Shown here piece after piece: positions 9,687 to 18,339 of a stretch of DNA of 64,000 nt. A program made the position numbers and the translations under genes. The DNA comes from Streptomyces macrolidinus. Its GTDB lineage: Bacteria; Actinomycetota; Actinomycetes; Streptomycetales; Streptomycetaceae. Where the stretch lies: NCBI RefSeq assembly GCF_023887685.1, contig NZ_JAMWMR010000003.1, forward strand, positions 186,001 through 250,000. Reading direction: 5' to 3'. A model generated the notes under the pieces. The model was not told the DNA's origin and searched no databases. It saw nothing but the letters and a program-made list of their open reading frames with translations. Within the stretch, counting starts at the first letter, position 1, and each line of letters opens with the position of its first letter.

Positions 9687-10058
9687 ATGACGTCTCGTCA
9701 GCCACTGCCTCCCGACATGTTCGAGGAACTGTGCCCGTCCTCGATGGTGCCCTTCCGCTTCGGCGACAAGTGGGCGGCGCTGGTCATTCGCTGTCTGGAA
9801 GGCGGTCCGCGCCGGTTCTCCGAACTCCGTGTGCCACTTCACCGCGTCACACCGAAGGTGCTCACGCAGTCGCTCCGTCGCCTGGAGCGAGACGGGCTCG
9901 TCTCGCGCACGGTGCACACCGACCCGAAACCGGGAGTCGAGTACGCGTTGACGCCACTGGGCCGCAGCCTGCTGGAGCCGATGGCCGCCGTATACGCGTG
10001 GGTGGCGGAGCACTGGGACGAGCTGCTCGACGCGCGGGAGCAGTACGGGACTTCGTGA
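9687..10058 (+). CDS. HxlR-family transcriptional regulator
   Basis: This 123-residue winged helix protein has the family features: the N-terminal Cys in ELCPSS, GDKWAALVIRCLEGGPRRFSELR, then VTPKVLTQSLRRLERDGLVSRTVH and a YALTPLG wing. The start is ATG 9687 behind GGAGAGAG. HxlR proteins respond to electrophiles or redox state, often through that Cys. It probably controls the divergent NAD(P)-binding gene. Confidence 0.9.
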   Translation: MTSRQPLPPDMFEELCPSSMVPFRFGDKWAALVIRCLEGGPRRFSELRVPLHRVTPKVLTQSLRRLERDGLVSRTVHTDPKPGVEYALTPLGRSLLEPMAAVYAWVAEHWDELLDAREQYGTS

Positions 10059-10071
10059 CAGCGCGCAGCGA

Positions 10072-10821
10072 TCACGCCCCGGCCGTACGGAACACCCGCG
10101 TGCCCACCAGTACGGACAGCGCGGTGAAGCCCACCGCCACGAGCGCGCCGTACAGCATGTGCGCAGTGCCGTAGGAACCCACGTACGCGTCCCGTACCGC
10201 GTCCACGAGATAGCGGAACGGGGTGAAGTGGGAGAGTACGTCGAGCCACTTCGGGCCGAGGGTCATCGGCAGCATCAGGCCCGACAGCAGCATGGACGGC
10301 ATGGTCAGGGCGTTGATCACCGGGCCGAACTCCTGCGGCGTACGGACGTTCATCGCGAGCGCGTACGACAGCGAGGCCAGCGAGATCGTCAGCAGCGCCA
10401 CGAACGCGAAGCCGATCAACACGCCGGGCAACGGGGCCCGCAGGCCCATCGCCACCGCCGCCAGCACCAGCAGCACTGCCTGGAAGACGAACACCGTCGC
10501 GTCCCGCAGTACCCGGCCGAGCAGCAGCGCGAGTCGGCTCACGGGGGTGACCCGCATGCGCTCCACCACGCCCTGACCCTTCTCGACGATGATCATGAAG
10601 CCCGCGAACGACGCGCCGAACAAGCCGAGTTGGAGCAGTAGGCCGGGCACGAGGACCTGCCAGGAGCTGCCGCGCACACCCAGGGGCAGATGGGTCAGCA
10701 GCGGACCGAAGAAGAGCAGGTACAGCAGGGGCATCAACACCCCGAAGAGCAACGCGAAGCGGGAGCGCAGGGACTGGCGCAGATAGCGGCCGTAGATCAG
10801 GGCCGTGTCCTGGAGAAGCAT
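10072..10821 (-). CDS. ABC-2 type exporter permease
   Basis: This 249-residue protein has about six membrane helices and the DrrB-like signature around FGASFAGFMIIVEKGQGVVERMRVTPVSRLALLLGR. The ATG at 10821, with GAGGA eight bases upstream, is preferred; a TTG at 10836 would add five residues. It sits 18 bp behind the ATPase gene. The pair would form a drug or lipid exporter of the daunorubicin-resistance type, with the permease dimer in the cytoplasmic membrane. Confidence 0.88.
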   Translation of the reverse strand: MLLQDTALIYGRYLRQSLRSRFALLFGVLMPLLYLLFFGPLLTHLPLGVRGSSWQVLVPGLLLQLGLFGASFAGFMIIVEKGQGVVERMRVTPVSRLALLLGRVLRDATVFVFQAVLLVLAAVAMGLRAPLPGVLIGFAFVALLTISLASLSYALAMNVRTPQEFGPVINALTMPSMLLSGLMLPMTLGPKWLDVLSHFTPFRYLVDAVRDAYVGSYGTAHMLYGALVAVGFTALSVLVGTRVFRTAGA

Positions 10822-10839
10822 CTCGATCGTCCTCAACTG

Positions 10840-11625
10840 CTATACGGCTACGGGGGTGATGTCGGCCGGGGCCGGACCCCGGCCCGTGATGGCGAGGAAC
10901 GTGTCCTGGAGCGTGGCGTCGATCGAGCCGGCGTGCTCCAGCTTGAGCGCGCTCGGGGTCCCCTCCGCCACGACCACGCCCTCGTCCACGATGACCAGCC
11001 GGTCGGCTAGTGCGTCCGCCTCGTCCAGGTAGTGCGTGGTCAGGAAGACCGTCGTGCCCCGCTCGTCGCGCAGGCGGCGCACCAGCGCCCACAGGTCGGC
11101 GCGGCTGCCGGGGTCGAGACCGGTCGTCGGCTCGTCCAGGAACAGCACCTTCGGGCGGTGCGTGAGCGCCATCGCGATGTCGAGGCGCCGCCGCTGCCCG
11201 CCGGACAGCGCGCCCGTCTTCCGGTCGAGCAGGTCGGTGAGGTCCAACTCGTGGGCGAGTTCCTCGGCGCGGGCGCGCGCCTCGGCCTTCGGCAGCCGGT
11301 ACATCCGGCCCTGCGTGACCAACTCCTCCCGGACGCTGATCTGTCCGTCCACCCCGCCCGACTGCGCGACGTAACCGCAGGCCCGCCGCACCCCCACCGG
11401 GTCGGCCGCGAGGTCGCAGCCCGCGACCGTGGCCGTGCCGCCGGTGGGCTTCAGCAGGGTGGTGAGCATGCGCAGGGTGGTCGTCTTGCCCGCGCCGTTG
11501 GGTCCGAGGAAGCCGAGGATCTCGCCCTCGCGGACGGTGAGGTCGATGCCCCGCACGGCCTCGACGGGGCCGGTCTTCGTACGGAAGGTGCGGGCCAGGC
11601 CCGCCGTGCTGATGACTGGTGGCAT
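10840..11625 (-). CDS. ABC exporter ATPase (DrrA-like)
   Basis: This 261-residue protein has Walker A GPNGAGKTTT (about 41-50), a Q loop, the signature LSGGQRRRLD, Walker B VLFLDEPTTGLD and a switch His in LTTHYLDEAD. The C-terminal tail after about 215 is typical of DrrA/CcmA-type exporters. It is the first gene of the exporter operon and divergent from a TetR gene. Between them lies an inverted repeat that is a likely operator, suggesting induction by an exported compound. Confidence 0.93.
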   Translation of the reverse strand: MPPVISTAGLARTFRTKTGPVEAVRGIDLTVREGEILGFLGPNGAGKTTTLRMLTTLLKPTGGTATVAGCDLAADPVGVRRACGYVAQSGGVDGQISVREELVTQGRMYRLPKAEARARAEELAHELDLTDLLDRKTGALSGGQRRRLDIAMALTHRPKVLFLDEPTTGLDPGSRADLWALVRRLRDERGTTVFLTTHYLDEADALADRLVIVDEGVVVAEGTPSALKLEHAGSIDATLQDTFLAITGRGPAPADITPVAV

Positions 11626-11646
11626 GGCCCCAGAGAATCAGAGTCA

Positions 11647-11699
11647 CTGAAATTTTGCAATGACTCCAAAGTTTCAGGAACTCCAGGCATGGCTAGGAT
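11647..11699. promoter_or_regulatory. Probable TetR operator and leaderless tetR promoter
   Basis: CTGAAATTTTGC (11647-11658) and CCAAAGTTTCAG (11666-11677) form an inverted repeat matching at 10 of 12 positions with a 7-bp spacer, placed between the divergent exporter and tetR genes. A -10-like TAGGAT at 11694-11699 is followed after six bases by the tetR ATG, so the tetR transcript is probably leaderless. The TetR protein is the obvious candidate binder; this is inference from position. Confidence 0.6.
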
Positions 11700-11705
11700 G
11701 CGGGT

Positions 11706-12347
11706 ATGGCTGAGGGGCTCAGGGAGCGGAAGAAGCGGCAGACCCGGCAGTACATCTCGGATGTCGCCACGCATCTGTTCATCGAGCGCGGCTTCGACGC
11801 CGTGACCGTCGCGGAGATCGCCGAGGCGGCGAACGTCTCCGTGAACACCGTCTACAACTACTTTCCGGCCAAAGAAGACCTCTTCTTCGATCGCTCCGCC
11901 GGCGTGGCCGACCGGCTCGCCCGCTGGATCCGCGCCCGGGGCGCGGGGGAGTCCGCCGCGCGCGCCGTGCTGCGGGAGCTGCGCGGCGAGGTCGAGGCCG
12001 TCTCGCCTCGTATAGGCCTCATGGCTGGATACGACCGGTTCATGCGGGTCATCCAGGACGCGCCGCCGCTGCGCTCCCGGCTGTGGAGCCTGCAACAGGA
12101 GATCCACGACAACGTGGTGGTGGCCCTGCGGGAGGAGACCGGGGCCGAGGAGGGGGACCCGCTGCCGGATCTGATGGCCGGTCAGATCTGCTGGGTCCAT
12201 CAGGCGGTCTTCGTCCACATCGGCCGCGAGATGCTCGTCGGGCGTGAACCGGCCGAAGTCTCGCGGGAAGTGCTCGTCCTCCTCGACGACATCGAGGAGT
12301 TGCTGAGCGAGAAGGTGCTCGACTACGCCGTCCGCGCGGTCTCATGA
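11706..12347 (+). CDS. TetR-family repressor of the divergent ABC exporter
   Basis: This 213-residue protein has the N-terminal TetR helix-turn-helix (about 8-55: TRQYISDVATHLFIERGFDAVTVAEIAEAANVSVNTVYNYFPAKEDLFFDR) and an all-helical ligand domain. ATG 11706 has no ribosome site; a TAGGAT box six bases upstream implies leaderless translation. Divergent location and an inverted repeat in the 80-bp gap indicate control of the ABC-2 exporter and of itself. Confidence 0.88.
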   Translation: MAEGLRERKKRQTRQYISDVATHLFIERGFDAVTVAEIAEAANVSVNTVYNYFPAKEDLFFDRSAGVADRLARWIRARGAGESAARAVLRELRGEVEAVSPRIGLMAGYDRFMRVIQDAPPLRSRLWSLQQEIHDNVVVALREETGAEEGDPLPDLMAGQICWVHQAVFVHIGREMLVGREPAEVSREVLVLLDDIEELLSEKVLDYAVRAVS

Positions 12348-12474
12348 GCCGGGACGATGTGATGTCCGTCATGTGAGACCGTGACGCGCGTTACTTACCG
12401 GTCACAAGCCCCCGTATGAGCGCTAAGGTCCGCCGGAGAGGCATACATCGACAGCGCGTCAGGGGAGTCGCACA

Positions 12475-13323
12475 GTGGCACGGAAGCTTGCCGTCATCGG
12501 GGCCGGACTCATGGGTTCCGGCATCGCCCAGGTATCCGCTCAGGCCGGCTGGGACGTCGTCCTGCGTGACGTCACGGACGAGGCGCTGACGCGCGGCACG
12601 GACGCCATCAAGGCCTCGTACGAGAAGTTCGTGAGCAAGGGCAAGATGGAGGCCCACGACGCCGACGAGGCGATCGCGCGCATCGCGGCCACCACCGACC
12701 TCGACGCCGTCGCCGACGCGGACATCGTGGTCGAGGCCGTCTTCGAGAAGCTCGAGGTCAAGCACGAGATCTTCCGGTCGCTCGACAAGATCGTCCGCGA
12801 GGACGCCGTGCTCGCGTCCAACACCTCCGCCATCCCGATCACCAAGATCGCGGCGGCCACCGCGCACCCCGAGCGCGTCGTCGGCGTGCACTTCTTCTCG
12901 CCCGTCCCGATGATGAAGCTCGTCGAGCTGGTCCGCGGCTACAAGACGAGCGACGAAGCCCTCGCCACCGCGCGGGAGTTCGCCGAGTCAGTCGGCAAGA
13001 CCTGCATCGTCGTCAACCGCGACGTGGCCGGGTTCGTGACGACCCGCCTCATCTCCGCGCTCGTCGTGGAGGCCACCAAGCTGTACGAGTCGGGCGTGGC
13101 CACCGCCGAGGACATCGACCTCGCCTGCAAGCTGGGCTTCGGCCACGCGATGGGCCCGCTGGCCACCGCCGACCTCACCGGCGTCGACATCCTGCTGCAC
13201 GCCACCGGCAACATCTACACCGAGTCCCAGGACGAGAAGTTCGCCCCGCCGGAGCTGATGCGCCGGATGGTGGACGCCGGTGACATCGGCCGCAAGAGCG
13301 GGCAGGGCTTCTACTCGTACTGA
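12475..13323 (+). CDS. 3-hydroxybutyryl-CoA dehydrogenase
   Basis: This 282-residue enzyme starts at GTG 12475 behind AGGGGAG. The Rossmann motif KLAVIGAGLMGSGIAQVSAQAGWDV binds NAD(P). SNTSAIPITKIA and GVHFFSPVPMMKLVELV hold the catalytic Ser/His/Glu-Asn network of the 3-hydroxyacyl-CoA dehydrogenase family. RDVAGFVTTRLI opens the C-terminal dimerisation domain. It interconverts acetoacetyl-CoA and 3-hydroxybutyryl-CoA. In Streptomyces this feeds the ethylmalonyl-CoA pathway and butyryl-CoA supply, which connects it with the thiolase and IcmA genes in this window. A strong hairpin follows it. Confidence 0.93.
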   Translation: MARKLAVIGAGLMGSGIAQVSAQAGWDVVLRDVTDEALTRGTDAIKASYEKFVSKGKMEAHDADEAIARIAATTDLDAVADADIVVEAVFEKLEVKHEIFRSLDKIVREDAVLASNTSAIPITKIAAATAHPERVVGVHFFSPVPMMKLVELVRGYKTSDEALATAREFAESVGKTCIVVNRDVAGFVTTRLISALVVEATKLYESGVATAEDIDLACKLGFGHAMGPLATADLTGVDILLHATGNIYTESQDEKFAPPELMRRMVDAGDIGRKSGQGFYSY

Positions 13324-13395
13324 GCGCGCGCGTCGTACCGAGCACCACCGGCCGCGTACCGAACGTACGGATCTGACCGTTCCGCCACCGCACAC

Positions 13396-13420
13396 CCCCC
13401 TGAGGTGTCACCTCAGGGGG
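13396..13420 (+). terminator. Hairpin terminator after the hydroxybutyryl-CoA dehydrogenase gene
   Basis: A perfect 11-bp stem, CCCCCTGAGGT with ACCTCAGGGGG around a three-base loop, lies 73 bp after the stop codon. There is no T run, which is usual for Streptomyces terminators. Confidence 0.7.
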
Positions 13421-13541
13421 TGAATTCGGTATCGATTCGCTCACGGACGGCAACCTGATTGCCCTGAACGCAGTCAGATGTTGCACAACCAGAACGCGGA
13501 GTACGACGACCACGCACTCAACGCACTCACGGGGAGCGCAT

Positions 13542-13865
13542 ATGTACATCAGGGGCGACCACGCCGGGCTGGTCGTCGGGGGCCGCCTCGACGTCCACAG
13601 CGCGGCGGACGCCCGTACGGTCCTGCACTCGGCCGTCGACGACGGATCCGGCGACCTGGTGCTCGATCTGTCCGAACTCGAGTCCTGGGACGCCACCGGG
13701 CTCGGCGTGATCATGGGGGTCCACCGGCGGGCCGGGCGCTGTGGCCGACGGCTGGTGCTGCGGCACGTGCCACCGCAGATGCAACGCCTGCTGGTCGCCA
13801 CCCGGTTGCACCGGATCCTGGCCATCGAAGGCGGTATCGGGGTGGAGTCGCTGCCCCGCGTGTGA
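13542..13865 (+). CDS. STAS-domain anti-sigma factor antagonist
   Basis: This 107-residue single STAS domain begins at ATG 13542 behind GGGGAG. The segment GDLVLDLSELESWDATGLGVIMGVHRRA aligns with the phosphorylation loop of SpoIIAA/RsbV. The usual D-S-S-G becomes D-A-T-G, so a Thr sits where the regulatory Ser is normally found; it may still be phosphorylated. Such proteins bind RsbW-like kinases and free a sigma factor. No kinase is adjacent; the closest in the window is the ATPase near 7 kb. Confidence 0.87.
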   Translation: MYIRGDHAGLVVGGRLDVHSAADARTVLHSAVDDGSGDLVLDLSELESWDATGLGVIMGVHRRAGRCGRRLVLRHVPPQMQRLLVATRLHRILAIEGGIGVESLPRV

Positions 13866-14072
13866 CGGGTCACCTGGGGATCAGGAGGCATTGCGGGGCG
13901 CGCGTCGCAGGAGCGAACGCCTACGAAACGCGCGTCGGGTGCAATCCTCACGAGGCTGTGACCTCTCGGGCGGACCGGCACCCCGGCTTGTCGGAGATAC
14001 TGTGCGAAGGTTTAGGGTTCGGCTGCCCGCCGCCCGACACCCTCTCACTGCTTTGGGGGCAAGGACCTTTAC

Positions 14073-16634
14073 ATGGACCCGAACACCCGGGAACCCGACG
14101 CGTACGGCCATGACGATGACCGTGACACGCCACGCCAGCGCCCGCCGCGGGACCCCGCCGCACCGGACTTCGTCCAGCCCGCGCCGGCGCTCGCCCGCAC
14201 CGTCCAGCTCGTGGCGGGTGACTTCCTGGTCACGATCAACCCCGTCGACGGCAGCGAGATAGAGGCCGTACGGCCCGGCGAGCGGCCTGCCCGGCCCGGC
14301 AAGCACACCGCCGCCGAGCGGGCCGAACTCGCGCGTGCCGCGCGCCCGCCCATGCCGCCCGGGGCCACGCGGCCCCGACTGCCGCTGCTTGAGCGCCAGG
14401 ACGACCGTGCACGGCTCGTACGGCTGCTCGCGCGCGGCCAGTCGATCCGCCTCACCGGGCCTTCGGGCTCCGGCCGCAGTGCGCTCCTGGACGTCGTCGC
14501 CGAGGACTGCGCGGACCTCGCGCCCGACGGCGTGGTCCGCCTCAGCGGCTACCGGCGCACCACGAGCGACCTCCTGGACGACCTCTTCGCCGCCGTCCAC
14601 AAGGCGCCGCTGTACCGGCCCGACCGGGACCAACTGCTCGCGTACGTACGGGAGATCGGCGCCGTCGTCGTCCTCGACGACCTGGAGTTCGGCGGCGGCG
14701 CGCTGGACGAGCTGCTCGACGCGACCCCCGAGTGCGCCTTCCTGCTGGCGGCCACGCCCGACGTACCGCCGCCCTCCGCCGACGCGCAGATCGAGGAGGT
14801 CGCCCTCGGCGGGCTCGACCGCGCGGGCGGCCTCGAACTCGTCGAGCGCGCGATCGGCCGTGTCCTCAGCGAGGAGGAGGCGCAGTGGGCCGGTGACCTG
14901 TGGTTCGAGTCCGAAGGGCTGCCGCTGCGCTTCCTCCAGGCCGGGGCGCTGCTGCGCCAGCGTGACGGGCGGCGCGGGGCCGGTGACCTGCTGGAGGCGT
15001 TCGGCGCGTACGAGGACGCCGCCGCGGACGCCTCCGCCGACGCCCCTGCCGATGCCCCCGCCGACGACCGGGTCGCGCCCGAGGAGCCGCTGCCCTCGCT
15101 CGCCGAGGCCGCCGCGCCCGCCCCGCTGCTCGCCTCCCGGCTGAGCCCCTCGGCGCGCGAGGCCCTCAAGTTCGCGGTCGCGCTCGGCGGCGAGGTGCCC
15201 CACCAGACCCACCTTCCGGCGCTCGCCGACGAGAACCACGCGGACGCGGCCCTCGCCGAACTCGTCGACTGCGCGCTGGTCTCCCCGGTCGGCTCCCGCT
15301 ACCGGCTCGCCGCCGGGGTGCAGACGCAGTTGGAGGCCGCGGGGTACGGGACCGGGGCCGAGGAGTACGGGCTCAAGGCCGCCCAGCACTACGCCTGGTG
15401 GGCCGGGCACCCCTCGGTCACCCCGGAGCGGGTCTCGGCGGAGGCGGACGCCCTGCTGGCCGCGCTGGCCCTCCTCGTCCCCGGCACGCGACCCCCCGCC
15501 GAGGGCGAGGAGAGCGCTGCCGTACGCCTGGCCCGGCAGGCCGCGCCCGCGTTCGCCGCGGGGTTGCAGTGGGGCGCCTGGGAGCGGGCGCTGCGCTTCG
15601 GTGTGGAGGCGTCCCGGCTCGCCGGAGAGGTGAGCGATCAGGCCTACTTCCACCACGAGTTGGGCATCCTCGCGCTGTGCTCCGGCCAACTGGAGCGGGC
15701 GCGCGCCGAGTTGGAGGCGTCCATCGGGCTGCGCGGCGCCCTCGCCGACAAGCGCGGCACGGTCGCCGGGCGGCGCGCCCTCGCGCTGGTCACGGACCGC
15801 ACCGGGGCCGTACCGTCCGGCGGGCCCACCGAGGAACTGCCCCTCGCGCGGCCCGAGGAGCCGGGCCCGCCGGTACCGGCGGGCTTCGCGACCACCGAAC
15901 TCATCGGCATCACCACGCCGCCCGCGCAGCAGGCCACGCCGAAGCCGGCGCCGAAGGCCGGGCGCGTGCGGGGGCGCGTGCGCGGGATGGTGAAGGGCAC
16001 CCGGCGGAATCTGGTGGCGGCGGGCGCCGGGGCGGTGCTGGTGGCCGTGCTCGGCACGGTCGTCACGCTCGGCGTGACGTCGGGCAACGGTGACGACCTC
16101 CCGAACGAGAAGGTCGGCGGGGGCCCGTCCGTGAGCCAGGACGCGGGGGACGACGGCCTCGACGCGGACCAGTCGGACCAGTCGGGCGGCGGCTCAGGCG
16201 GTTCGGCGGTGAACGACGCCCCCGTCTCGACGGGTTCCGGCCCGGACGGCACGAGCAGCCCCTCGGGCTCGCCGTCGCCGAGCAGCACGGACAGCGACCC
16301 GTCGGACGGCCCTACGGGCTCGGGGGAGCCGTCGGCCCCGTCGTCGGAACCGGAGTCGACGCCCGCGTCCACACCGCCCGACTCCGAGCGCCCCACGGAC
16401 AAGCCCACAGACAAGCCGACGGACAAGCCGACGTCCCCGGCGCCGTCGAAGACCCCGCCGACCCCGCCGAGCACGCTGACCCCGACGGAGACCGGCACCC
16501 CGCAGTCACCCCCGGAGTCCCTCACACCCCCCGCCTCCAACTCGGCCAGCGGCCCGGCCCCGACGACCCGCTCCGCGAGCACACCGCCGAGCAACGACAC
16601 GGGCTCACCGAGCGCGTCGGGCCCGGTGATCTGA
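14073..16634 (+). CDS. Large single-pass membrane NTPase-like protein with external Ser/Pro/Thr tail
   Basis: This 853-residue protein starts at ATG 14073 behind AAGGA. Residues 1-125 are Pro- and Arg-rich. An NTPase-like domain follows with a variant Walker A GPSGSGRS (129-136, Arg in place of Lys) and Walker B AVVVLDDLEF (about 197-206). A helical, TPR-like region runs to about 600. One membrane helix lies near 645-668, and a tail of about 180 residues rich in Ser, Pro, Thr and Asp follows, including three DKPT units. Positive residues before the helix predict the NTPase inside and the tail outside or in the cell wall. The fold resembles regulatory STAND proteins; function unknown. It may use ATP binding without efficient hydrolysis. 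Confidence 0.8.
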   Translation: MDPNTREPDAYGHDDDRDTPRQRPPRDPAAPDFVQPAPALARTVQLVAGDFLVTINPVDGSEIEAVRPGERPARPGKHTAAERAELARAARPPMPPGATRPRLPLLERQDDRARLVRLLARGQSIRLTGPSGSGRSALLDVVAEDCADLAPDGVVRLSGYRRTTSDLLDDLFAAVHKAPLYRPDRDQLLAYVREIGAVVVLDDLEFGGGALDELLDATPECAFLLAATPDVPPPSADAQIEEVALGGLDRAGGLELVERAIGRVLSEEEAQWAGDLWFESEGLPLRFLQAGALLRQRDGRRGAGDLLEAFGAYEDAAADASADAPADAPADDRVAPEEPLPSLAEAAAPAPLLASRLSPSAREALKFAVALGGEVPHQTHLPALADENHADAALAELVDCALVSPVGSRYRLAAGVQTQLEAAGYGTGAEEYGLKAAQHYAWWAGHPSVTPERVSAEADALLAALALLVPGTRPPAEGEESAAVRLARQAAPAFAAGLQWGAWERALRFGVEASRLAGEVSDQAYFHHELGILALCSGQLERARAELEASIGLRGALADKRGTVAGRRALALVTDRTGAVPSGGPTEELPLARPEEPGPPVPAGFATTELIGITTPPAQQATPKPAPKAGRVRGRVRGMVKGTRRNLVAAGAGAVLVAVLGTVVTLGVTSGNGDDLPNEKVGGGPSVSQDAGDDGLDADQSDQSGGGSGGSAVNDAPVSTGSGPDGTSSPSGSPSPSSTDSDPSDGPTGSGEPSAPSSEPESTPASTPPDSERPTDKPTDKPTDKPTSPAPSKTPPTPPSTLTPTETGTPQSPPESLTPPASNSASGPAPTTRSASTPPSNDTGSPSASGPVI

Positions 16635-16799
16635 CCACACTCGCGCCACGAGGGGGGGCCGGTTCCGCAGCGCGCGGTCCCGGCCTTCTGGGGGCGCGGC
16701 CGAGTGCGTCGGGTTCCGAGACTTGACCGGGCTTCCGTCATGACGGAGGGCCGGGTTCGCAGGGCGCGGATCCGGCCCTCGTCGTAGGCGTGGCGTCGC

Positions 16800-17471
16800 T
16801 CAGAACAGGCGCAGCTTGTCGTCCTCGATGCCTCGTAGGGCGTCGTAGTCCAGGATCGTGCAGCCGATGCCGCGGTCCGTGGCGAGGACGCGGGCCTGGG
16901 GCTTGATCTCCTGGGCCGCGAAGATGCCGCGGACCGGGGCGAGATGGGGGTCGCGGTTGAGGAGGTCGAGGTAGCGCGTGAGCTGTTCCACGCCGTCGAT
17001 CTCGCCGCGCCGCTTGATCTCCACCGCGACGGTCTGCCCCTCGGCGTCCCGGCACAGGATGTCCACGGGGCCGATCGCCGTCATGTACTCGCGGCGGATG
17101 AGCGTGTAGCCCTCGCCGAGGGTCTCGATGCGGTCGGCGAGCAGTTCCTGGAGGTGCGCTTCCACGCCGTCCTTGATCAGGCCGGGGTCCACGCCGAGTT
17201 CGTGCGAGGAGTCGTGGAGGACCTCCTCCATGGTGATGATCAGCTTCTCGCCCGCCTTGTTGATGACGGTCCAGACACCCTCGTCGTCGCCCGAGCCCTG
17301 CTTGAGCGTGCAGGGCGGCGACATCCAGTTGAGGGGCTTGTAGGCCCGGTCGTCCGCGTGGATGGAGACGCTGCCGTCCGCCTTGACCAGGATCAGACGG
17401 GGCGCGGAGGGAAGGTGGGCGGTGAGCCGGCCCGCGTAGTCGACGGAACACCGGGCAATGACGAGACGCAT
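16800..17471 (-). CDS. nucS: Mismatch-specific endonuclease NucS/EndoMS
   Basis: This 223-residue protein matches actinobacterial NucS in length and motifs. The C-terminal RecB-like nuclease has [24 protein letters not shown] with catalytic Asp137, Glu151 and Lys153, then [10 protein letters not shown]. The N-terminal part (about 1-115) is the DNA-binding and dimerisation domain. Established role: NucS replaces MutS/MutL in many Actinobacteria, cutting both strands at mismatches. The start is ATG 17471. There is no ribosome site, but a minus-strand -10 TAGCGT lies eight bases away (17480-17485), so the mRNA may be leaderless. Confidence 0.93.
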   Translation of the reverse strand: MRLVIARCSVDYAGRLTAHLPSAPRLILVKADGSVSIHADDRAYKPLNWMSPPCTLKQGSGDDEGVWTVINKAGEKLIITMEEVLHDSSHELGVDPGLIKDGVEAHLQELLADRIETLGEGYTLIRREYMTAIGPVDILCRDAEGQTVAVEIKRRGEIDGVEQLTRYLDLLNRDPHLAPVRGIFAAQEIKPQARVLATDRGIGCTILDYDALRGIEDDKLRLF

Positions 17472-17852
17472 GGTCGGCAACGCTACTCGACGCCCCCGCC
17501 CCGACGCGATTCGCCCCGGGGAGCCGACGTCCGCCCGGCCCGCGACCCACCCCCAGGGGTCCCTCCGGACCGCCCGCGTCCCCGTCTCCTCCGCCCGCAC
17601 CGAGCGCCCCTCGACCCTCGTCGGTCCCCGTCGCGCCCCCCGTATCTCCCGTCTTGTGCCGTTTCGTTACTGGCCGGTTGTGTACGTAGTGGAAGTGCCC
17701 TGTGTGCGCATTCTCCTGGTGCGGCCCCCGGCCGGTGCTTACGGTAGTAACCGGGAGGTCGTGCGGCGTGTACACAGCGTGTTCGACAGCGCGTGCGAAC
17801 TCCCTGCCCTGTCCATCAGCCCCTGGTCCTCAGGGGTGCGAGAGGAGAACCC
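17472..17852. promoter_or_regulatory. Divergent promoter region between nucS and the SCO5389-type gene
   Basis: This 381-bp gap has no convincing gene. On the minus strand, TAGCGT at 17480-17485 is a likely nucS -10 box. The left half is C-rich on the plus strand; the right half (about 17650-17800) is less GC-rich. A small hairpin, CCCCTG/CAGGGG at 17820-17836, lies just before the ribosome site AGAGGAG of the right-hand gene and could affect its translation. Confidence 0.5.
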
Positions 17853-18245
17853 ATGTCGCTCGACGTCTCACCGGCCCTCCTGGAGCAGGCCGAGCGAGGC
17901 GAGGTCGACGAAGCCGATTTCGTCGACTGCGTCCGGACTTCCCTGCCTTACGCATGGGAGATGATCAGCTCCCTGGTGGCCCAGCTGAAGGTCGACGGCG
18001 GACCGTTCGCCGACAACCAGACGCCCCCGCCGGACGAGCAGGCACGTGGACAACTGCTGCGTGCGCTTGCGAGTGACGCGATACGAGGCGCCTTGCAGCG
18101 GCACTTCGGAGTGCGCCTGGCCTTCCAGAACTGCCACCGGGTGGCCGTGTTCCCGCTGGACTCCTCGGTGGACGACACGCTGGCTCGCTTCACCTCGGTC
18201 CGCAATCAGTTGCTCAACCAATCGCCGGAACTGCGCGACTGCTGA
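17853..18245 (+). CDS. SCO5389-family conserved actinobacterial protein
   Basis: This 130-residue protein starts at ATG 17853 behind AGAGGAG. It begins MSLDVSPALLEQAERGEVDEADFVDCVRTSLPYAWE and is predicted helical and cytoplasmic, with no membrane segment and no catalytic motif I recognise. It fits a small family conserved beside nucS in Streptomyces. Its function is unknown to me. The long upstream region suggests its own promoter. Confidence 0.8.
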   Translation: MSLDVSPALLEQAERGEVDEADFVDCVRTSLPYAWEMISSLVAQLKVDGGPFADNQTPPPDEQARGQLLRALASDAIRGALQRHFGVRLAFQNCHRVAVFPLDSSVDDTLARFTSVRNQLLNQSPELRDC

Positions 18246-18275
18246 CGCGGGAACGACCGCAACAGGCCCTGGGCC

Positions 18276-18321
18276 TGCCGCTCCGGCTACGGGTGTGCCG
18301 TACCCGTTCCCCGGAGCGGCA
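18276..18321. terminator. Bidirectional terminator between convergent genes
   Basis: TGCCGCTCCGG (18276-18286) pairs perfectly with CCGGAGCGGCA (18311-18321). An inner ACGGGT/ACCCGT stem (18289-18294 and 18302-18307) makes one long hairpin. It lies in the 94-bp gap between two convergent genes. Confidence 0.8.
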
Positions 18322-18339
18322 AGCCGCTCTCCGTCCGGC

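Noticed and set aside
13881..15689. 602-residue minus-strand frame opposite the membrane NTPase gene
   Set aside because: Arg/Gly/Glu-rich with no domain; a shadow of the 853-residue gene.
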